NCBI GenBank assembly: GCA_023213315.1
Contig: JAKCPI010001564.1
Span: forward strand, 62,001 to 126,000
Direction of reading: 5' to 3'
DNA: 64,000 bases
Origin: Euborellia annulipes
Taxonomy: Eukaryota; Arthropoda; Insecta; Dermaptera; Anisolabididae
Under the pieces are notes generated by a model. It made no database searches, had not been told where the DNA came from, and saw nothing but the letters and a program-made list of their open reading frames with translations. Shown piece by piece: positions 1 through 13,345 of this stretch (within the stretch, counting starts at the first letter, position 1; every line of letters starts with the position of its first letter). Made by a program: the position numbers and the translations under genes.

Positions 1-35
1 AAACATCTTAATTCCCTGTTGTTAAAAAGGAATTT

Positions 36-170
36 TGCCCGTGACCCGTGGCTCTGAGAGAAGACATTAGCTTCTCGTGCCCAGGGTCCCGGGTTCGCTT
101 CCCGTCCCTAGCGGGAAATATTTATTTCATTTGAATTGACTACCAATGATTTTCAACTCTTTGACACTCT
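36..170 (+). repeat. tRNA-derived SINE head (family C)
   Basis: GACCCGTGGCTCTGAGAG, CATTAGCTTCTCGTGCC and B box GGGTTCGCTTCCC. The same head recurs at 40311-40392, 56165-56240 (reverse) and in part at 16250 and 18798. Confidence 0.5.
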
Positions 171-1071
171 CGTGTCGTTTTCAGAAGTGGTTTCACACAT
201 GAGCGTTGAGAATATTTTAAAGGTTATATCTTGTATAGAAAAAAATAAAAAGTGAAATGATGAGGTACTGATTAAAAAAGAGGCCGCCACACGCGGGCCA
301 TTGCAAGGTATTGTATGTGAGGTGAAAAAACTAAATATGAAAGAAGGAAGCCCACCAAAAGCGGGCAGGTCAGCTAGTCGCTTTTTAACTAATTTGTTCC
401 ATTGAAAGGCCTATATTGAAATTTATTTAGATCTTATAAAACAATTTAATTAAGAGTTAGTTGCAATCCCGGGGATTGGATGTCAACCACAACTTCATAT
501 AAATGAATTGTTTATCCTCTCTCTATTAAAAAATATTTAATTAAAGGGGTCCAGGAAGTCGAGATTTGCCTGGCTAGGTACCCGCCGAAGCCGGGCGACG
601 CAGCTAGTTAAGTTGAAATGAAAAAAACGAGAAACAAGTCAAAATATAAATATAAACTGCAAGAATATTCCTACGCTTTGGGGCCTATACTCATATTTGT
701 AATCCATATGCTAAGGTAGGACGTACCTACTGTGTTAACCCACCCAACAAACGGGTCCTGACTTGCATACTGACCCTTGGAAGAGAATCAAGCAGAGAGG
801 CCTAATAAATTACTCTACTTCTAGTATTTGACTTTAAATATTTTATCAAATTATAAGAATAAATGCACTTATCGCCTGGAAACAAGCTTCGGACCATCTC
901 GATATTTAAATATTTTATTATATTCCCACACTGACTCTCATTTGATAACATTTTTACAAAATCACAATTTATATATAATAAATAATAATTTTTTGTCAAG
1001 CCATTTATATTTCTAATATTTAAAATAATAAATCAAGTATTAATGTACGTGGAGAAATGAAATTTACCTCA
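171..1071. other. AT-rich intergenic, no gene seen
   Basis: Two short GC-rich repeat pieces (about 280-385 and 545-605, both with GCCGCC/CCGCCGAAGC-type words). No supported frame or RNA. Confidence 0.4.
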
Positions 1072-1250
1072 AAAGTCGTTCAAGTTTAGAAGAAACGCGA
1101 ATTTTTTGAGGAGCCCAGCCTAGAAGCGTCTGCACCACGCGACGCCATGTTCCAAATGAGGGATGAACTGTTTAACACGGAAGGTGCTTGCTCTAGCACT
1201 GCCCCCACTCGACTGAACTCTCTTTGACCTTCCTATTTAATATAAAGCAA
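1072..1250 (-). promoter_or_regulatory. Candidate core promoter and first exon, minus strand
   Basis: Minus strand: TATATTAA (1244-1237) stands 30 bases before an initiator TCAGTC whose A is 1214, the textbook arthropod spacing. Downstream is AACATGGCG with a 20-codon frame (MASRGADASRLGSSKNSRFF), then GAG|GTAAATTT at about 1071, which looks like a donor. If real, the gene body lies left of the window. Confidence 0.3.
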
Positions 1251-2055
1251 TTTTGTCCTATTGGCAAAGCATATAGACTCGTTTTCAGCCTCCTCTATTT
1301 CGATTTATATTATGTTGGACAGCGATTGGCCTAGCACCTTTGGACCATAGAGCCTTCGAGAGGGAAAGAGAGAGAGAGAGACTCCCCCCCCTCTCTCCCT
1401 CTCTCTCGAAGGTGGGGGGAGGGAGAAGCTTGTACTAATAGATATTTGGCAATGATCCAAATAATTTCAATCAGAAATAATTTTAAATGGGAAATTTAAA
1501 GAAAAGTTGCCTTTATTGTAGAATAAATTGACAATTTTTTTTCTTTGATAGGAAAGAAAGCTTTTCGGGTTTTTCCTTCTCTCACACTCTATTAGACTAA
1601 AATAGAGGCAAAACCATTTTGATTCAGAATTCTATAAAAATGAAATTTTTAACACGGAAGGTGCTTCTTTTTGTTTGTATTTACGTTTTTTAATGACACC
1701 TGCATGATTTTGTTTTGATTTTTTATCAAAATTAACGAAAAATGTCTTTTTCTTCTTTGATTATTTCAAAAACTATTCAGTTTTCGGAAAAATATCATAG
1801 AATAAAAACTTTTTAAAATTGAGTAATTTAACATAATATAACAAAGAAATTGAAAAAAACTTATTAGATAAAGTACTACTTCTAAGTGACGTATTTACTC
1901 CAAAAGTTGATAGAAATCTACAATTTGAGTATAAGGAGCATATACCAAATTTCATCGATCTAACTGCTTTGGTTTTTAAGCAATCGTGTTCACGCACACA
2001 CCCAGACGTAATTCCAAAAGAATATACGAGAAAGTCTCGGAGAAGTCATTCCGGA
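1251..2055. other. AT-rich intergenic with (GA)n hairpin
   Basis: 1355-1425 is a (GA)n/(CT)n foldback. The 18-mer TTAACACGGAAGGTGCTT occurs twice (about 1171 and 1650). No gene. Confidence 0.4.
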
Positions 2056-2320
2056 TTTTTTTTTTTTTTTAAACACACTTTTTTCTCATTCACACTTACA
2101 TTTACACACACATACACACAGTATTTTCGGCAACTCAGGCCATATAAGACTTTTACGATATCCGTTATTAATTAATATACATATTTGGGGTCAAGTCATT
2201 CTTATTTAAGCCATCTGGTATCCAAATGGCTTAAATAAAATCATCGGAATGTCTGGGGTCCGAACCCGCGACTTTTGTTATACAAGGTTAGCACGCTAAC
2301 CCCTACACAAAGCCCGAGGG
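2056..2320 (-). repeat. SINE-A copy (tRNA-derived), reverse
   Basis: On the minus strand: A box TGTGTAGGGGTTAGCGTG, B box GGTTCGGACCCC, body with ATTTTATTTAAGCCATTTGG, a TGTGTGTGTAAATG tract and an A-run tail (T-run at 2056-2070). Confidence 0.75.
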
Positions 2321-2611
2321 CGGGCCGCCTTTTATTTTAATTAAACATAGTCCTATAATATGGTACATTAAATATTAAAGATTCAAGTCCATTAAGTCTT
2401 TGTGTAAACTTTAATAGATTATTAAATATTTAGCCCGGTTCTGAGAACTCCAAAACGCACACAAGAGTCCATGTAGCAAAAGTAAATTTAATAAACAACC
2501 GTACGGTGGCGCCATCATGGTGTTGATTCGGATGAACTAATTAATTCTATGATGAACTGTCAATTCTAAATTCTATTTATAATATCATTGTATTTTTATA
2601 ATAAACTAGTA

Positions 2612-3165
2612 GCAAAGCCTCCTTCGGTCATTTTGAGATTGAAATCTCATGAAGACCACTTTACTCGTGGACTTCATAGGAAAGATAGGACAAATGGTTG
2701 CCATGGTAACATAATATAAATATTTTTCTGCTTATAAATTTTACATCTTGAATTCACGACACAAAAAAATCTGCAAGCACAGAACTTAACTTTCCACTAT
2801 TGTTGTCCTCGGGGCTTGGTGTAGAGGTTAGCGTGCTAACCTCGTACACCAAACGTCGCGGGTTCGGACCCCAGGCAGTCCGATGATTTTATTTAAGCCA
2901 ATTGGATACCAAATGGCTTAAATAAGAATGCCTGGACCCTAAATAATATATATTCATAACGGTTATCGTAAATGTCTTATATGGCCTGAGTTGCCGAAAA
3001 GACAGTGTGAATGTGTGTGTGAGTGTGAGTGTGAATGAGAAAAAGTGTGAATGTTTAAAAAAAAAAAAAAAACTTTCCACTACCGAAGGTAAGAGAAAGT
3101 TGTGCTGTGCGACCTGGCACACTAGATTTTTTATATATATATATATAGATGGTCCAGATAAAAAA
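2612..3165 (+). repeat. RepA copy split by a SINE
   Basis: Matches the RepA consensus seen best at 30400-30950: GAAATCT-GAAGACCACTTTACTC, GGTTGCCATGGTAAC, then the terminal hairpin (ACAAAAAAATCTG ... ACCAGATTTTTT-like). The hairpin is interrupted at 2800-3070 by SINE-A. Confidence 0.65.
2800..3070 (+). repeat. SINE-A copy with 12-bp target duplication
   Basis: Head GGGGCTTGGTGTAGAGGTTA (A box) and GGTTCGGACCCC (B box), a GT-rich tract, an A-tail. Flanked by AACTTTCCACTA at 2788-2799 and 3071-3082. Confidence 0.85.
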
Positions 3166-4833
3166 ATAATTAATTTTACTCACTTTTAAATAATTAGAGA
3201 TGAAATGAAGGGGTGATTTCTAGATACACACAAACACTAATACGATGTTAACACTACGCTATCTCAAAAACCACTAATAAACGACATGTGAACAGGATCA
3301 AATACCGCTTGTTGAGTGACGTAACAATTTTCTCGGCTTCTGATTGGTCAAAGCCTTTCTTGTTGTTCGCTTAAACCGCTAGGCCGCCAATATTATTCGT
3401 TAATAATTATTTTTTATTCTACTAATTAAAAGATATAAGTATGTGTGTATTAAATGAAAAGAAAATAATAAAATTAAATAAAGTTTCAAATCCAAAAATA
3501 TATAATCCATAATTTGAAAGAATATAAAAAATAAAATGGCAATTTGAATATCTATGATTATCTTGACTACTCTGATGAGCTCTCTTTAATTTTCTCCCCG
3601 GTTTTCTATCTATCTAGACGGGTTTGGAGAATGACGTTATCCATTGTTTCTTGGAAGCAGTTAAAGAATATATATTTTTATATTCCACAAAATAATAAAA
3701 TATTAAAATAATTATTAGTAGAATATAAATTAAAAAATAAAATATGAGATCTTTGCATAGTGGATTTATTCAGAATATGTACTATAGGGCCGTATTTCTT
3801 AAGAAAAAATCTGGGTGTGTGAATAGAATGTCATAAATACAAAAATACTTTCCCTGTATATATTTGTGTGTGTGTGAGTTTCATTTATAGTGTAAGAATA
3901 TTATTTAAAATCATTAAATAGAAAACTAAACAAATACCTTTGTGTGAAGGGTTGCATGTAAAATGAATGCTGCGACACCCGGAGAAAGATGATTTTAAAA
4001 AATCTCAATGAACAGGAAAATCAATTCTTCTACTACTAAATCATAATGAAGATGAAATTTTGCAAATTGTATTATAATTCACGGAAGAGATCACAAATCA
4101 AATTAACTGTTAGATGATAACGAAAACGAAACGAAGATAATTTTTAAAACTTATTTGAGATCGAAATGTGATTCAGATGCTGCCAGACGATGTCGTCAAC
4201 TAACTAGCCGTAACAATCGGGAAGGAAGGACTCAATAATCAAAACAATATCTTTATAAAATTTTAATCATCAAAAAAGTTATTCTTCTAAAATAAAAATA
4301 TTTAAAAAAATTAATTTATTTTAAAATCATTGATATTTTATTTATAAATTACATATTTAAATTAATAAATCAAATTTTTTTTGAACTCGGAGTAAATCAG
4401 TTTAAAAGAAAATCATTCCATCTAGAATATATTTGAATATTATGTAGGTGTCATTTAATGAGCGCCCAAGAACATTTTAAGAAAAAAAAAAGTTTGAACA
4501 TCCAAGAAAAAAAATTTTCCCCCTTCCCCAAGAAAAAGTTGAAATGACGTCATTGTCTACCAAGCAAAAGCTTTTGAATGAATATCTATTTAGACTATTA
4601 ATTAAAATAAAAGTTGACGAAACCTGGGGTTGGTGACCCCCAGGAATCAGCGTGTAGAACGTCCCTCGGTAGTTATCGGGTATTATACTCTTTTTGAATC
4701 GAAATTTAGAAGAAAGAGATATACTGTATAACAGTGGTTTAGGTTACTTTATGTTACCACGCCTACAATATACATCTAATAATAATAATAATATTCAGCC
4801 AGGAAGAGATCAATTAAAATAAATACAATTCAA
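3166..4833. other. Intergenic, no gene seen
   Basis: AT-rich with scattered moderately GC-rich patches (3300-3400, 3580-3660, 4080-4220). Apart from the CRE/CCAAT-like sites no element boundary or frame is supported. Confidence 0.4.
3310..3355. promoter_or_regulatory. CRE-like and CCAAT-like sites
   Basis: TGACGTAAC is followed about 25 bases later by GATTGGTCA (an inverted CCAAT box) in an otherwise AT-rich stretch. Suggestive of a promoter, but no exon could be tied to it. Confidence 0.2.
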
Positions 4834-4887
4834 ATAGGTATGGGGTCTAAATGGCCTTAGTTGTCGAATAAGACCTTAAAAAAAAAA
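4834..4887 (+). repeat. 5'-truncated SINE-B tail with target duplication
   Basis: GGGGTCTAAATGGCCTTAG, GTCGAATAAGACCTTAA and an A-run, flanked by AATACAATTCAA at 4822-4833 and 4888-4899. A textbook 5'-truncated retroposon. Confidence 0.8.
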
Positions 4888-4899
4888 AATACAATTCAA

Positions 4900-7020
4900 T
4901 TATCAAAAGATACTTGGGTTTGAAGTCCACTATCATCAAAAAATTATAAATTGATTAAAATTTCTTAACGAAAAATTCAAATATATACTGGTAGAAATTC
5001 GGATCAGTTTATTTATGATAATTTGCTTGGGATTTCAATCTGGGAACTCCAGCCTAACCAGGTGCTTTCTTTGTATTGTATTGTATTGTATAAAGTCATC
5101 GGACTCGACCACGAGGCTTGACCCTCCAGCAAGAATAAATCCCACATTTAATTGTGGAATAAAATTTATTTTATTATTATATTGTTCGTAATAAGTCCCT
5201 CTTAAGATCCTGATTCAGCTCTAGGAGGGTATTAAATTACTCGTCACCTGAAAAGATAAAATATTAGAAAAAATGTTAATTAAAAACTTAATATAATTTT
5301 TGTACTTTGAGATTTTATTTTCATTAATGAATTTATTATTAATATAATAATAATAATTTTATAGATACATAAATAAGCTAATAGGATAAGCTAAAACAAT
5401 TATAGATTTGATATACGGTAATATTTATATATATATATATATTTGTATTTTTTGCTTTTTTGAGCCATTTAATCGACAAAAGTCAAATGAATATTAACAT
5501 GAAATGAATGGAAATAACAAATATTTTTCAAAATTCATTAGACTTTAGTCGTCAAATCATGGGCTAAGATAGATTCAAACTTTTTTTTTTTGAATCAAAT
5601 TGAGCAACATAGAGGAATATTAAAATAGGGAGATTTTTTTTGTGATGCGATTTTTGCAAAACATTTTTTCGATATTCGTTTTTTTTAAATAAAGAGTACA
5701 AGTTGATATGAATTTAATAATAATAATTAAGCCAGCATACGGAAAGAAGAGCGCAGATGGTTAAAATTGTATTTTAAATGTGTATTCTTATTTATCCTAG
5801 TTGAATACATTGAAAGTAGAGACAAAAAAATTTTTTTTTTTGGGAGGGGGTAATTATTACTGGGAGTAAAATATTTCTTTAAAAATTCTAAATCTAATTT
5901 TTTTTAATGAAATTTTATTTTTGAATAAAAAATTGTTTGTCTAGCAAAATACTTGTTTTTTTTTTTTAATTTTCGATTTAAAAATCAAAATCGAAAATTA
6001 GTTGTCTGAAGTAATCAATAAAATTGGTCCAGTTGAGAAAATTCTTTACTCATTAAAAAATTTTTTTTTTTATATATAGAAAAAATGTTTCTTATTTTCT
6101 ATAAAATATTTTTTAAAAATTACATTCAAAAATGTCTATATTGAAAAAAGAAAAATACAAAAAATTTTCTCCAAAAAATGGACTTCTAGTAGCAATTGGA
6201 TGTCCTTAGGACTACTTAAGGACGATGGCGTTGAACAAATCACAATCAGCATTTTTAACACATAATTATAAGCTCCTATAAGGAACACATTTTGTTCTGG
6301 ACACATAAATTTAATATAAAATTTTATATAATTCTAAATTCAGAAATAATTTTTCTATAAAATATAATAAAAAAATAAGAATATCATTTTTACCATAAAT
6401 TCTTTAAAAATGAAAAGCTTTTTTTCAAATTTGAATAAAGATCTATTAGTGATCCATTTTGAAACAGGGCTCGAATTGATTTTTACATTCTTAAGTTTTT
6501 ATTTAAAAAAGAAATAGTTTTCTTTTGACTCTGATTGATTAGAGGTCTCTTTTTTAATTTTTTCAGTCCAAGACTAATGTTTCGGTCCAGAGGCGATTCG
6601 GCTTCGAACTACTCACTGGTAAAGAAAAAGGCATCTCCAAGCCAAATAAAATTATTATTCAAAATATGAAGTCTATATTCAAGCCACCCTTCCATACGTG
6701 AAGAAACCAGAAGCGAATTCAGAGAGCTATTTGCTGGGGAGATCAACGGATTCAACTCTGATTATGGTCCAAACTGGAACCGAAACGTTAGTTGTGGACT
6801 GAAAAAATAAAATATAAATTTAAGATAAACAGAATGTGGGAGATTAGTTTGTGTTTTGATTGCAAAATTGCGGCCTCTGGCAGGAAACAAAAAAAGTTAA
6901 TTAAAAATATAGATTGGATGCAATATTATTTTGTATTTTTTATCTTCATTTTGCAATTTCTATTCAGCCTTGTTACATTTATTTTATCTATAAAAAAATA
7001 TTAATATAGTTTAGGTTTAA
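4900..7020. other. AT-rich intergenic, no gene seen
   Basis: Homopolymer and TA tracts; (TATTG)n-like run at 5070-5090; no supported element. Confidence 0.4.
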
Positions 7021-7231
7021 TTAGCAAATTTGCGAGATAGGCAAAATTGTGCTTAAGATTGGGCAAAATTGCGCCCTCTGGAGTCGACCTCCACGCTTTC
7101 GCGGTGTGCGGGCAACCCTATTCCTAGGGCGCCGGCCCAGTGGATAAAGGTAGTCCGCGTGGAGGTCCTGGTTCGACTCCAGGAGGCGCAATTTTGCCCA
7201 ATCTTAAGACATATCTCGCAAATTTGCTAAC
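7021..7231. mobile_element. Inverted-repeat mini-element with tRNA-like centre
   Basis: Ends TTAGCAAATTTGCGAGATA and its complement; internal TTGGGCAAAATTGCGCC arms. The centre holds a perfect T-arm (CCTGG TTCGACT CCAGG) and GCGCC/GGCGC acceptor pairing, but only ~63 bases and no anticodon arm, so it is not a working tRNA. Confidence 0.5.
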
Positions 7232-8024
7232 TGGTTAATGAACAGTCTATTTGAGCGTTGATTAAAAAAATTCCATCTTTTTCAAACAATATAATATTAA
7301 TATAATTTGAAAATTATACATAGATGCGAGTTAACAAATAAAGAAGGAATTGAGAATATAAAATATTTATAAAACTTTATCAAAAATGTCATATATTTTA
7401 TGATGTTTGTTTTGTATTTATTTTTACAAATCAAAATCTAATTTGATTTAAATTTATGCGGGTTTAAAGTAATGAATTTATAACGTTCGATAGGTTTCAT
7501 CCACCTGTGAACTTTGCTTTTATCAACCCCTCACAGGTCAATAATCTTTTCTGTCTTTGGTGCGGTTATTTTTAATATCTTCAAAGGGAAGCATTTAAAT
7601 TATATTAAAAATAATGATTAATTTAAAAAAAAAGTTACTAGCTCACGTTAACTTTCAGAATTTATGGCAAAAATGTATATGCTTTAATATTTATTTTTCA
7701 TTATAAGGTTTTATAAATTTTATTTATCTTATACTTTTACACTTTTGGTAATTAATGATTTAAAAAGTTTAATATAGAAAATTAGAATTTTCTCGTGGCA
7801 CTTTTTAATAAGCTACGAAAAGTAGGTCAGATCATTCATTATACTCATCATCGCGCTTTAAAATAGGAGAAAAATACTTGGTTTTTCACTGCGCATTTGA
7901 CCTGTACTGAACATTTTTTCTGTGAATTTTGTTAAACTTTTCATGAAATAGTTGTCGTATAAAGAAAAACTTTTCAATCCATTTTGATTGGAAAAAAAAA
8001 TTTTCATTAGCTTATAACCAATTA
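7232..8024. other. AT-rich intergenic, no gene seen
   Basis: No frame, RNA or repeat boundary could be supported. Confidence 0.4.
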
Positions 8025-8276
8025 CAGCGCTGAAGAACCTCGCTTAGCGAGCACCTCTTATAACGAGTAATTCGTATAACGAGCAAAACAAATTGTAAAA
8101 GAATGATTTGCTTAACGAGCGACGTTTCACTTAACGAGGGTCGAGAAGAGGGTAATATGGGATTGTATGCATGTTATATTAGTCTGTGTCATGGGGAGGG
8201 GGGGACAGCTCTATGTTATTGTTTCGCTTTACGAGTATGATTCTGGGACGATGCTCGTTAAGCGAGGTTCTACTAT
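8025..8276. mobile_element. pogo/Tigger-type MITE
   Basis: Terminal inverted repeats AGAACCTCGCTTAGCGAGC and AGAACCTCGCTTAACGAGC with several internal TTAACGAG units, typical of Tigger-like elements. ~250 bp, no coding. Confidence 0.65.
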
Positions 8277-10735
8277 ATTTTACTTTTTAAATCAATATTT
8301 ACCAGTTATAAAATTTTTATTTTTGTATTAATTTATTCTATAAACATCCAGGAAATATTAATGACATTGATTTATTATTATATATGAATATAATATTTAT
8401 TCTTGATTAATATGCTTTTTTTTCATTCTATGCAAAGATTATTTAAATTTTTTTATTTTTATTTTTTTTTTTGATATGAGTTTAGCAAATGTTTCAGAGC
8501 TATCTATTCTAATAAAGGTTTCCTAAGAATAAATAAATATATATATTTAGTATATGTATAAATATTTTTATGTAATAATAATAATAATAATAATAATATA
8601 TATATATATTGTACTTTAAGACAGTCTTTAATTGGAAAAAAAAACTCTATATTTTGAAAGAAAGTTTGTTTTGGCTTTTTTTTAGAGCCTTTTTAATTTA
8701 AAAAAAATTTGGATTTTAATTATTATTAATTTTTTATTTGATTAAATTAAAATCTTGTTTAAAGTATTTATGATAAATATTCATAAATATACTTTAAACA
8801 ATTTTTCCCCTTTTTTTAATTTACTAAATTGATAAAAAAATAATAAATCTAACTTCTAAGACGAAAAAAAAAATTTATTTATTCTTTACTATAAATAATA
8901 ATTAATTATTATCAACTACTTTTTGTTCCCAAAAGTTTTATTTTTTGAGGTATTTGTCTGCGATCTATAAAACGATCAGTTTTATTTATCTTTTTCTTGT
9001 TTTATTTTAATGAACACATTTTAGTTAAAAAAAAATACGGAAGACCATTTTGAACTCTTTCATTAACAATAAATTGATTTTAAGAAGGTGAAAAACAAAA
9101 AGTGATAGTGTGTATATGGAAAATTGTAATATTTTTCTAAAAATTCAACAATTCAATTAATATTAATTTCTCTATGATTATAATATAGAACAATGTAAAA
9201 ACGTGACGGAGAGAAATTTATTTAATTTTTTTTTCTTTTTAGCTTTTTTATATATAGGTTTTTAAATAATTTAATTATTTTGCTATCAGTGTTTCTCAAC
9301 ATTATTTGATTTGATATATATATATATATATATATATATGGGGTATTCAGAAGTATGACGTATATTTACCGTCTATTTTAGGTGGAGTGACTTGCCTGCC
9401 GCGTGGACATTTATATATATATCGACGTTCTAATTAGCAAAGTGCCTAACTCCATTTTTGTTTATTTTTCAGAGCCAAAAAACATGTCATTGTCATTGTT
9501 AGAGCCACTGTTAAACACTTTTCGAACTGAAAAATTTGAATTACGTTCTTACACAGTTCAGGGCCTAAGGAAAATATTTTTCAAAAGAAAATACAAAAAT
9601 GATTTTCGAAAAAGGAGTTAGACACTTTTCTACTGAGAGCGTCGATATAAATATATATATTAAACCCTTATTTTATAAATACAAACACGCTCCACATATG
9701 GTATAATTTAATTTGATGTCCTGGAGTAGGACTTCGCTAGGCTGTCCGTGTGAAAAAAATTATTCGGTAGAAAATAAACGAATATTTAGTTTCTCCAAAC
9801 CAACTAACTTTTTTCATTTGTTGGAGTGTTCTCCTCGTTCCGGCCCTGCGTCATTATAGTAAATCTCTGTTTATCTAGAGCATGAGTTCCCAAACTTATT
9901 TATTCTATCGCCCTTTTCAGAAAAAAAAAATATTGAAAAATAGGACTATTCTCATCTCTGGAGATTTTTGCAATTAAAGTAGAAGATACCCTTTAATTGT
10001 TGTTTATTTTAAATCGAAAATTTAGGCAAATGTGAGGCTGGTTTTAGTTGAGAAACACTTCTATTTATTTATAAAATTTTGAAATAAAGTGCTTTTAGAA
10101 ATAATTTATGTGTAACTTTGATTCCACTTTTTTTAACACCTTTCTTAGTCTACGTATTTTTTTAATCACATACTAAAGCAAGTGTATAATAATACTTAAT
10201 AAACTGGTCCTTTTTGGTGTTAATGTTTAAAAAATTTTGTTAATGTTAGCTATTGAGCAGAAAAATTGTTATTAAAAAAATTATAATTTTTGAGCCATCT
10301 ACGTATTAATATTCCATTTACTTACTCAAATGAGATAGAAAAATAATCGAAAATTTCTAAGTTCGATATTAAGATATGTTTCAAATGACATTTTGTGTGA
10401 TTCGCGTGTGTGAATCATATTGCTAATATAAATATGAAATTAATTTGACAAGTGGAAAAAAATTTGTTGAGATAAATTATTTAAAATAAAAAAGAAAAAT
10501 ATAGATGAATTATTTTATTAGGAAATTAAATTTCTAAAAACAAAGTTGGTACATTTGAGATAGAAATTTTTAGACTATCATCAAAATGTTTCCCTATCCA
10601 AGAGTGACACTCGCACGTAGGATTCCAGGATCAGATTATTTAGAAATTAGCCCATCCCCATTATCAACATTTTCTTAGCGCACTTTGTCTCTCGTCCGTT
10701 TTGAAAATAACAATACTAATTTCTTCTATCTATTA
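8277..10735. other. AT-rich intergenic with short inverted repeats
   Basis: (AAT)n at 8573-8597; TA tracts; an inverted repeat pair at 9411-9455 / 9618-9660 (TCGACGTTCTAATTAGCAAA type). A CAGTGTTTCTCAAC end at 9287 and its complement near 10050 may be a decayed hAT element without a visible duplication. Confidence 0.35.
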
Positions 10736-11566
10736 CACTGTTCAACAAGATTTTCTTCACAAGAAACCTGATTAGTGAATCTGGTACAATTTTTTATACT
10801 GAATTAAGCTATGTATTATAGTTAGAATTTTTCCATCAGGCACAGTTTTAGAGATATATAGAAAAATAAATTTGAATGGAAAATGTGCTCTAAAACGGCT
10901 CTTATTTTGCATTTTCAAGATGCGACACCCCATTAAAAAATGCAGATAGTTGTAATACATTAAGTTTCAGCCCAGGTCATTTGGACGTGCAGCAAACAAC
11001 TTAAAGTTTAGAAAAATCGAATTTTTTCGTTTTTTTGCTTTGGACATCCCTAATGCAATTTGTCCCTTCCCTAAATGCAAACATATATTTACGATATTCT
11101 ATAGTTCTAAAACATTTTATTAATAATTTCGTTAATAATCAACAGATTTACACGAATGAATGATTTTTGGAAAGCCAAAGAACTATAGAATATGGTAAAT
11201 TTATGTTTTTGCATTTAGGGATGGTAAAAATTGCATTATGGGAGTCCAAAGCAAAAAAAAAATTCGATTTTTCTAAACTTTAAGTCGTTTGCGGAACATC
11301 TAAATGACCTCCGATTGGCCTGAAACTTAAAATTTATATGTATTATAAATATGTGCATATTTTTAAGGGATATGGCCTTAAAAATATTTTGAACATTCTA
11401 AATAAGAGCCTTTTTAGGAAACATTTTCTATTAAAATTTATTTTTCTCTATATCTCTAAAACTGATGAGGCGAAACTGAAATATTTGAATTTAGCATGAA
11501 AAATACTTCAGGAATCTCATATCTTTATTCTTGGGAAAGGAAAAAGTTCATTTTTGTCGACCAGTG
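10736..11566. mobile_element. PIF/Harbinger-type element, copy 1
   Basis: Starts CACTGTTCAACAAGATTTTC, ends GTCGACCAGTG. Flanked by TTA on both sides (10733-10735, 11567-11569), the 3-bp duplication of this superfamily. Internal long inverted symmetry (ATTCTATAGTTCT... blocks). No transposase frame. Same family as 39720-40895. Confidence 0.65.
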
Positions 11567-11569
11567 TTA

Positions 11570-12232
11570 AAGGTGATTGGAGAAAATGATTCAAGCATTT
11601 CCTACCCCAACTAATTAATTTATTGTGCAGATATTTCGAATAGCCTAACGATCTTCATTCCCATTGCATTAAATTGAAATTCTAAGAATTAAAGGGAATA
11701 TGCTATTCGGAATATCTGCAAAATAGATTAAGTAGTTTTTGTAAGCCGCTGTCGCTATTTCTTCCCACCATCTGATTTGTTTGTGAATTTCGGTTTTCAT
11801 TAATATCAGTTTGGATAAGGAAACGAACCTCTGACCCCTAGCACAAGTGGCAACCACAGTGGTCCAACCTTGTTAATTAAAATTTTTCTTAATTTCCAAA
11901 TAAAATAATTTTATATAAGATGATAAATTCCTTAATATTTCTAATTATATTTATATAAAAAAGCTAAATATAATTATTAAATTTATTTTAAATTCCTTAT
12001 CTTAACAAGCCTTTTTTTTAAGATAGGAATTTATAATAATATATATAAATAAAATCCGATAATAGATTAACTTTAAAAAATATACACGGTATAAAAATTC
12101 TACTATTTTAACAAAGTTTTTTTTTTCGATTAAAACGTATTTAAATGTAAAACTTTATAACGAAATATTTTATAAAATTCATAACAATTTTTAATAATAA
12201 TGTTCCATAAAAACTAGAAATTATATTAAAAA
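11570..12232. other. Intergenic, no gene seen
   Basis: AT-rich; nothing supported. Confidence 0.4.
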
Positions 12233-12240
12233 TATATATG

Positions 12241-12418
12241 CATGGGCGTATCCAACTCAAAACGAAAAGGGGGGGGGGGGCAATTTTTCTAATAGCCCCA
12301 TTTTATTATGGATGGCGACATTCGTAGTTTTTATCTTCTCACAAATGGCTTGATTTTTCAGTTTTTTATTTTAATTTCAGGTGGCAGCTGCCCCCCCCCC
12401 CCCCTGGATAAGCCAATG
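12241..12418. mobile_element. hAT-type MITE
   Basis: Ends CATGGGCGTATCCA and its degenerate complement (TGGATAAGCCAATG), internal G-run and C-run, 8-bp duplication TATATATG at 12233-12240 and 12419-12426. The duplication is low-complexity, so this is the weakest hAT call. Confidence 0.5.
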
Positions 12419-12426
12419 TATATATG

Positions 12427-13204
12427 GTATAAAAATGAAAGAGATCTAAGAAATAGAAAAGACGCGATATTCAAGTTCATTTGGCTGAATCCATTTGAGG
12501 AATATTAGTCCTAATTTATTTCTCATTCTTTAATAGACCTCGTAAAGCTTTGTTTAACCAACAGTAGAAAACATGTCAGAAAGGATTTTTTTATTGTGTC
12601 TTTTCTATTGGCGCTTGTCGAGAAAACAATGCTTTAAGATATCAAAACTTGAGTAATAAATAAACCAATATATAAATAAAGACAACCAACAATCAATAAT
12701 TAAGACAGTAAAACAGTAAATTATAGAAATAAAATACAGTAGATAAAATACACACGCTACCCAATTGATCATATTTAAAATGAAAATTACCTTTATTAAT
12801 TTATTTCCAGAACATGGATGGTTTGTTTTCTATTTCCCAACTTCATTTAGTTATAATCGAATAATATTTTGCAAGGAGATTGATGGAATAAATGAAATTA
12901 CCCAACCATCAGAGTTCGTAGATTGCCAATATGGACGAATGAGTAATTCATAAATCAATCATAATATGATTTAAGCATCAATCTAAAATTATTGATGATT
13001 TTACTAGAAATCATTGCTGTTCCATAATTGTCATTGGGAAACAAATTAAATGATGTAGCTGTGAAATAATAACAAACATTTTATTTAAAAAACGAATTTA
13101 ATATTTTTTTAACTTCCAAGACAGAAATTAGTAAAGGATCACCTCCTAAACCTCAGTGGGATCAGGAAGGGAAAAAAAAATCCCAGTCACTAGTGTAACC
13201 AGGA
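12427..13204. other. Intergenic, no gene seen
   Basis: AT-rich; nothing supported. Confidence 0.4.
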
Positions 13205-13345
13205 CTTTTGAGGGGGCGGGGGAGGACACACACACAGACAGACCATGTCGCGAAAACCACTTTTTTGGATTGAGGGGACCTCAAAACGTGTAGATCCATC
13301 AAAATCTCGACATCGAATTTTTGACAAGAGAAACTAAAAATAAAT
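13205..13345 (-). repeat. RepA fragment, reverse
   Basis: GACAGACCATGTCGCGAAAA, CCACTTTTTTGGATT, CATCAAAATCTCGACATCGA, in the same order as the RepA head in reverse. Confidence 0.6.

Noticed and set aside
7125..7190. Functional tRNA gene
   Set aside because: The T-arm is perfect but the total length is ~63 bases, the acceptor has mismatches and no anticodon arm forms; it is the centre of an inverted-repeat element.
9287..10062. Charlie-type hAT element between CAGTGTTTCTCAAC and its complement
   Set aside because: Ends look right but the 8-bp flanks do not match and nothing inside supports one element; could be two unrelated ends.
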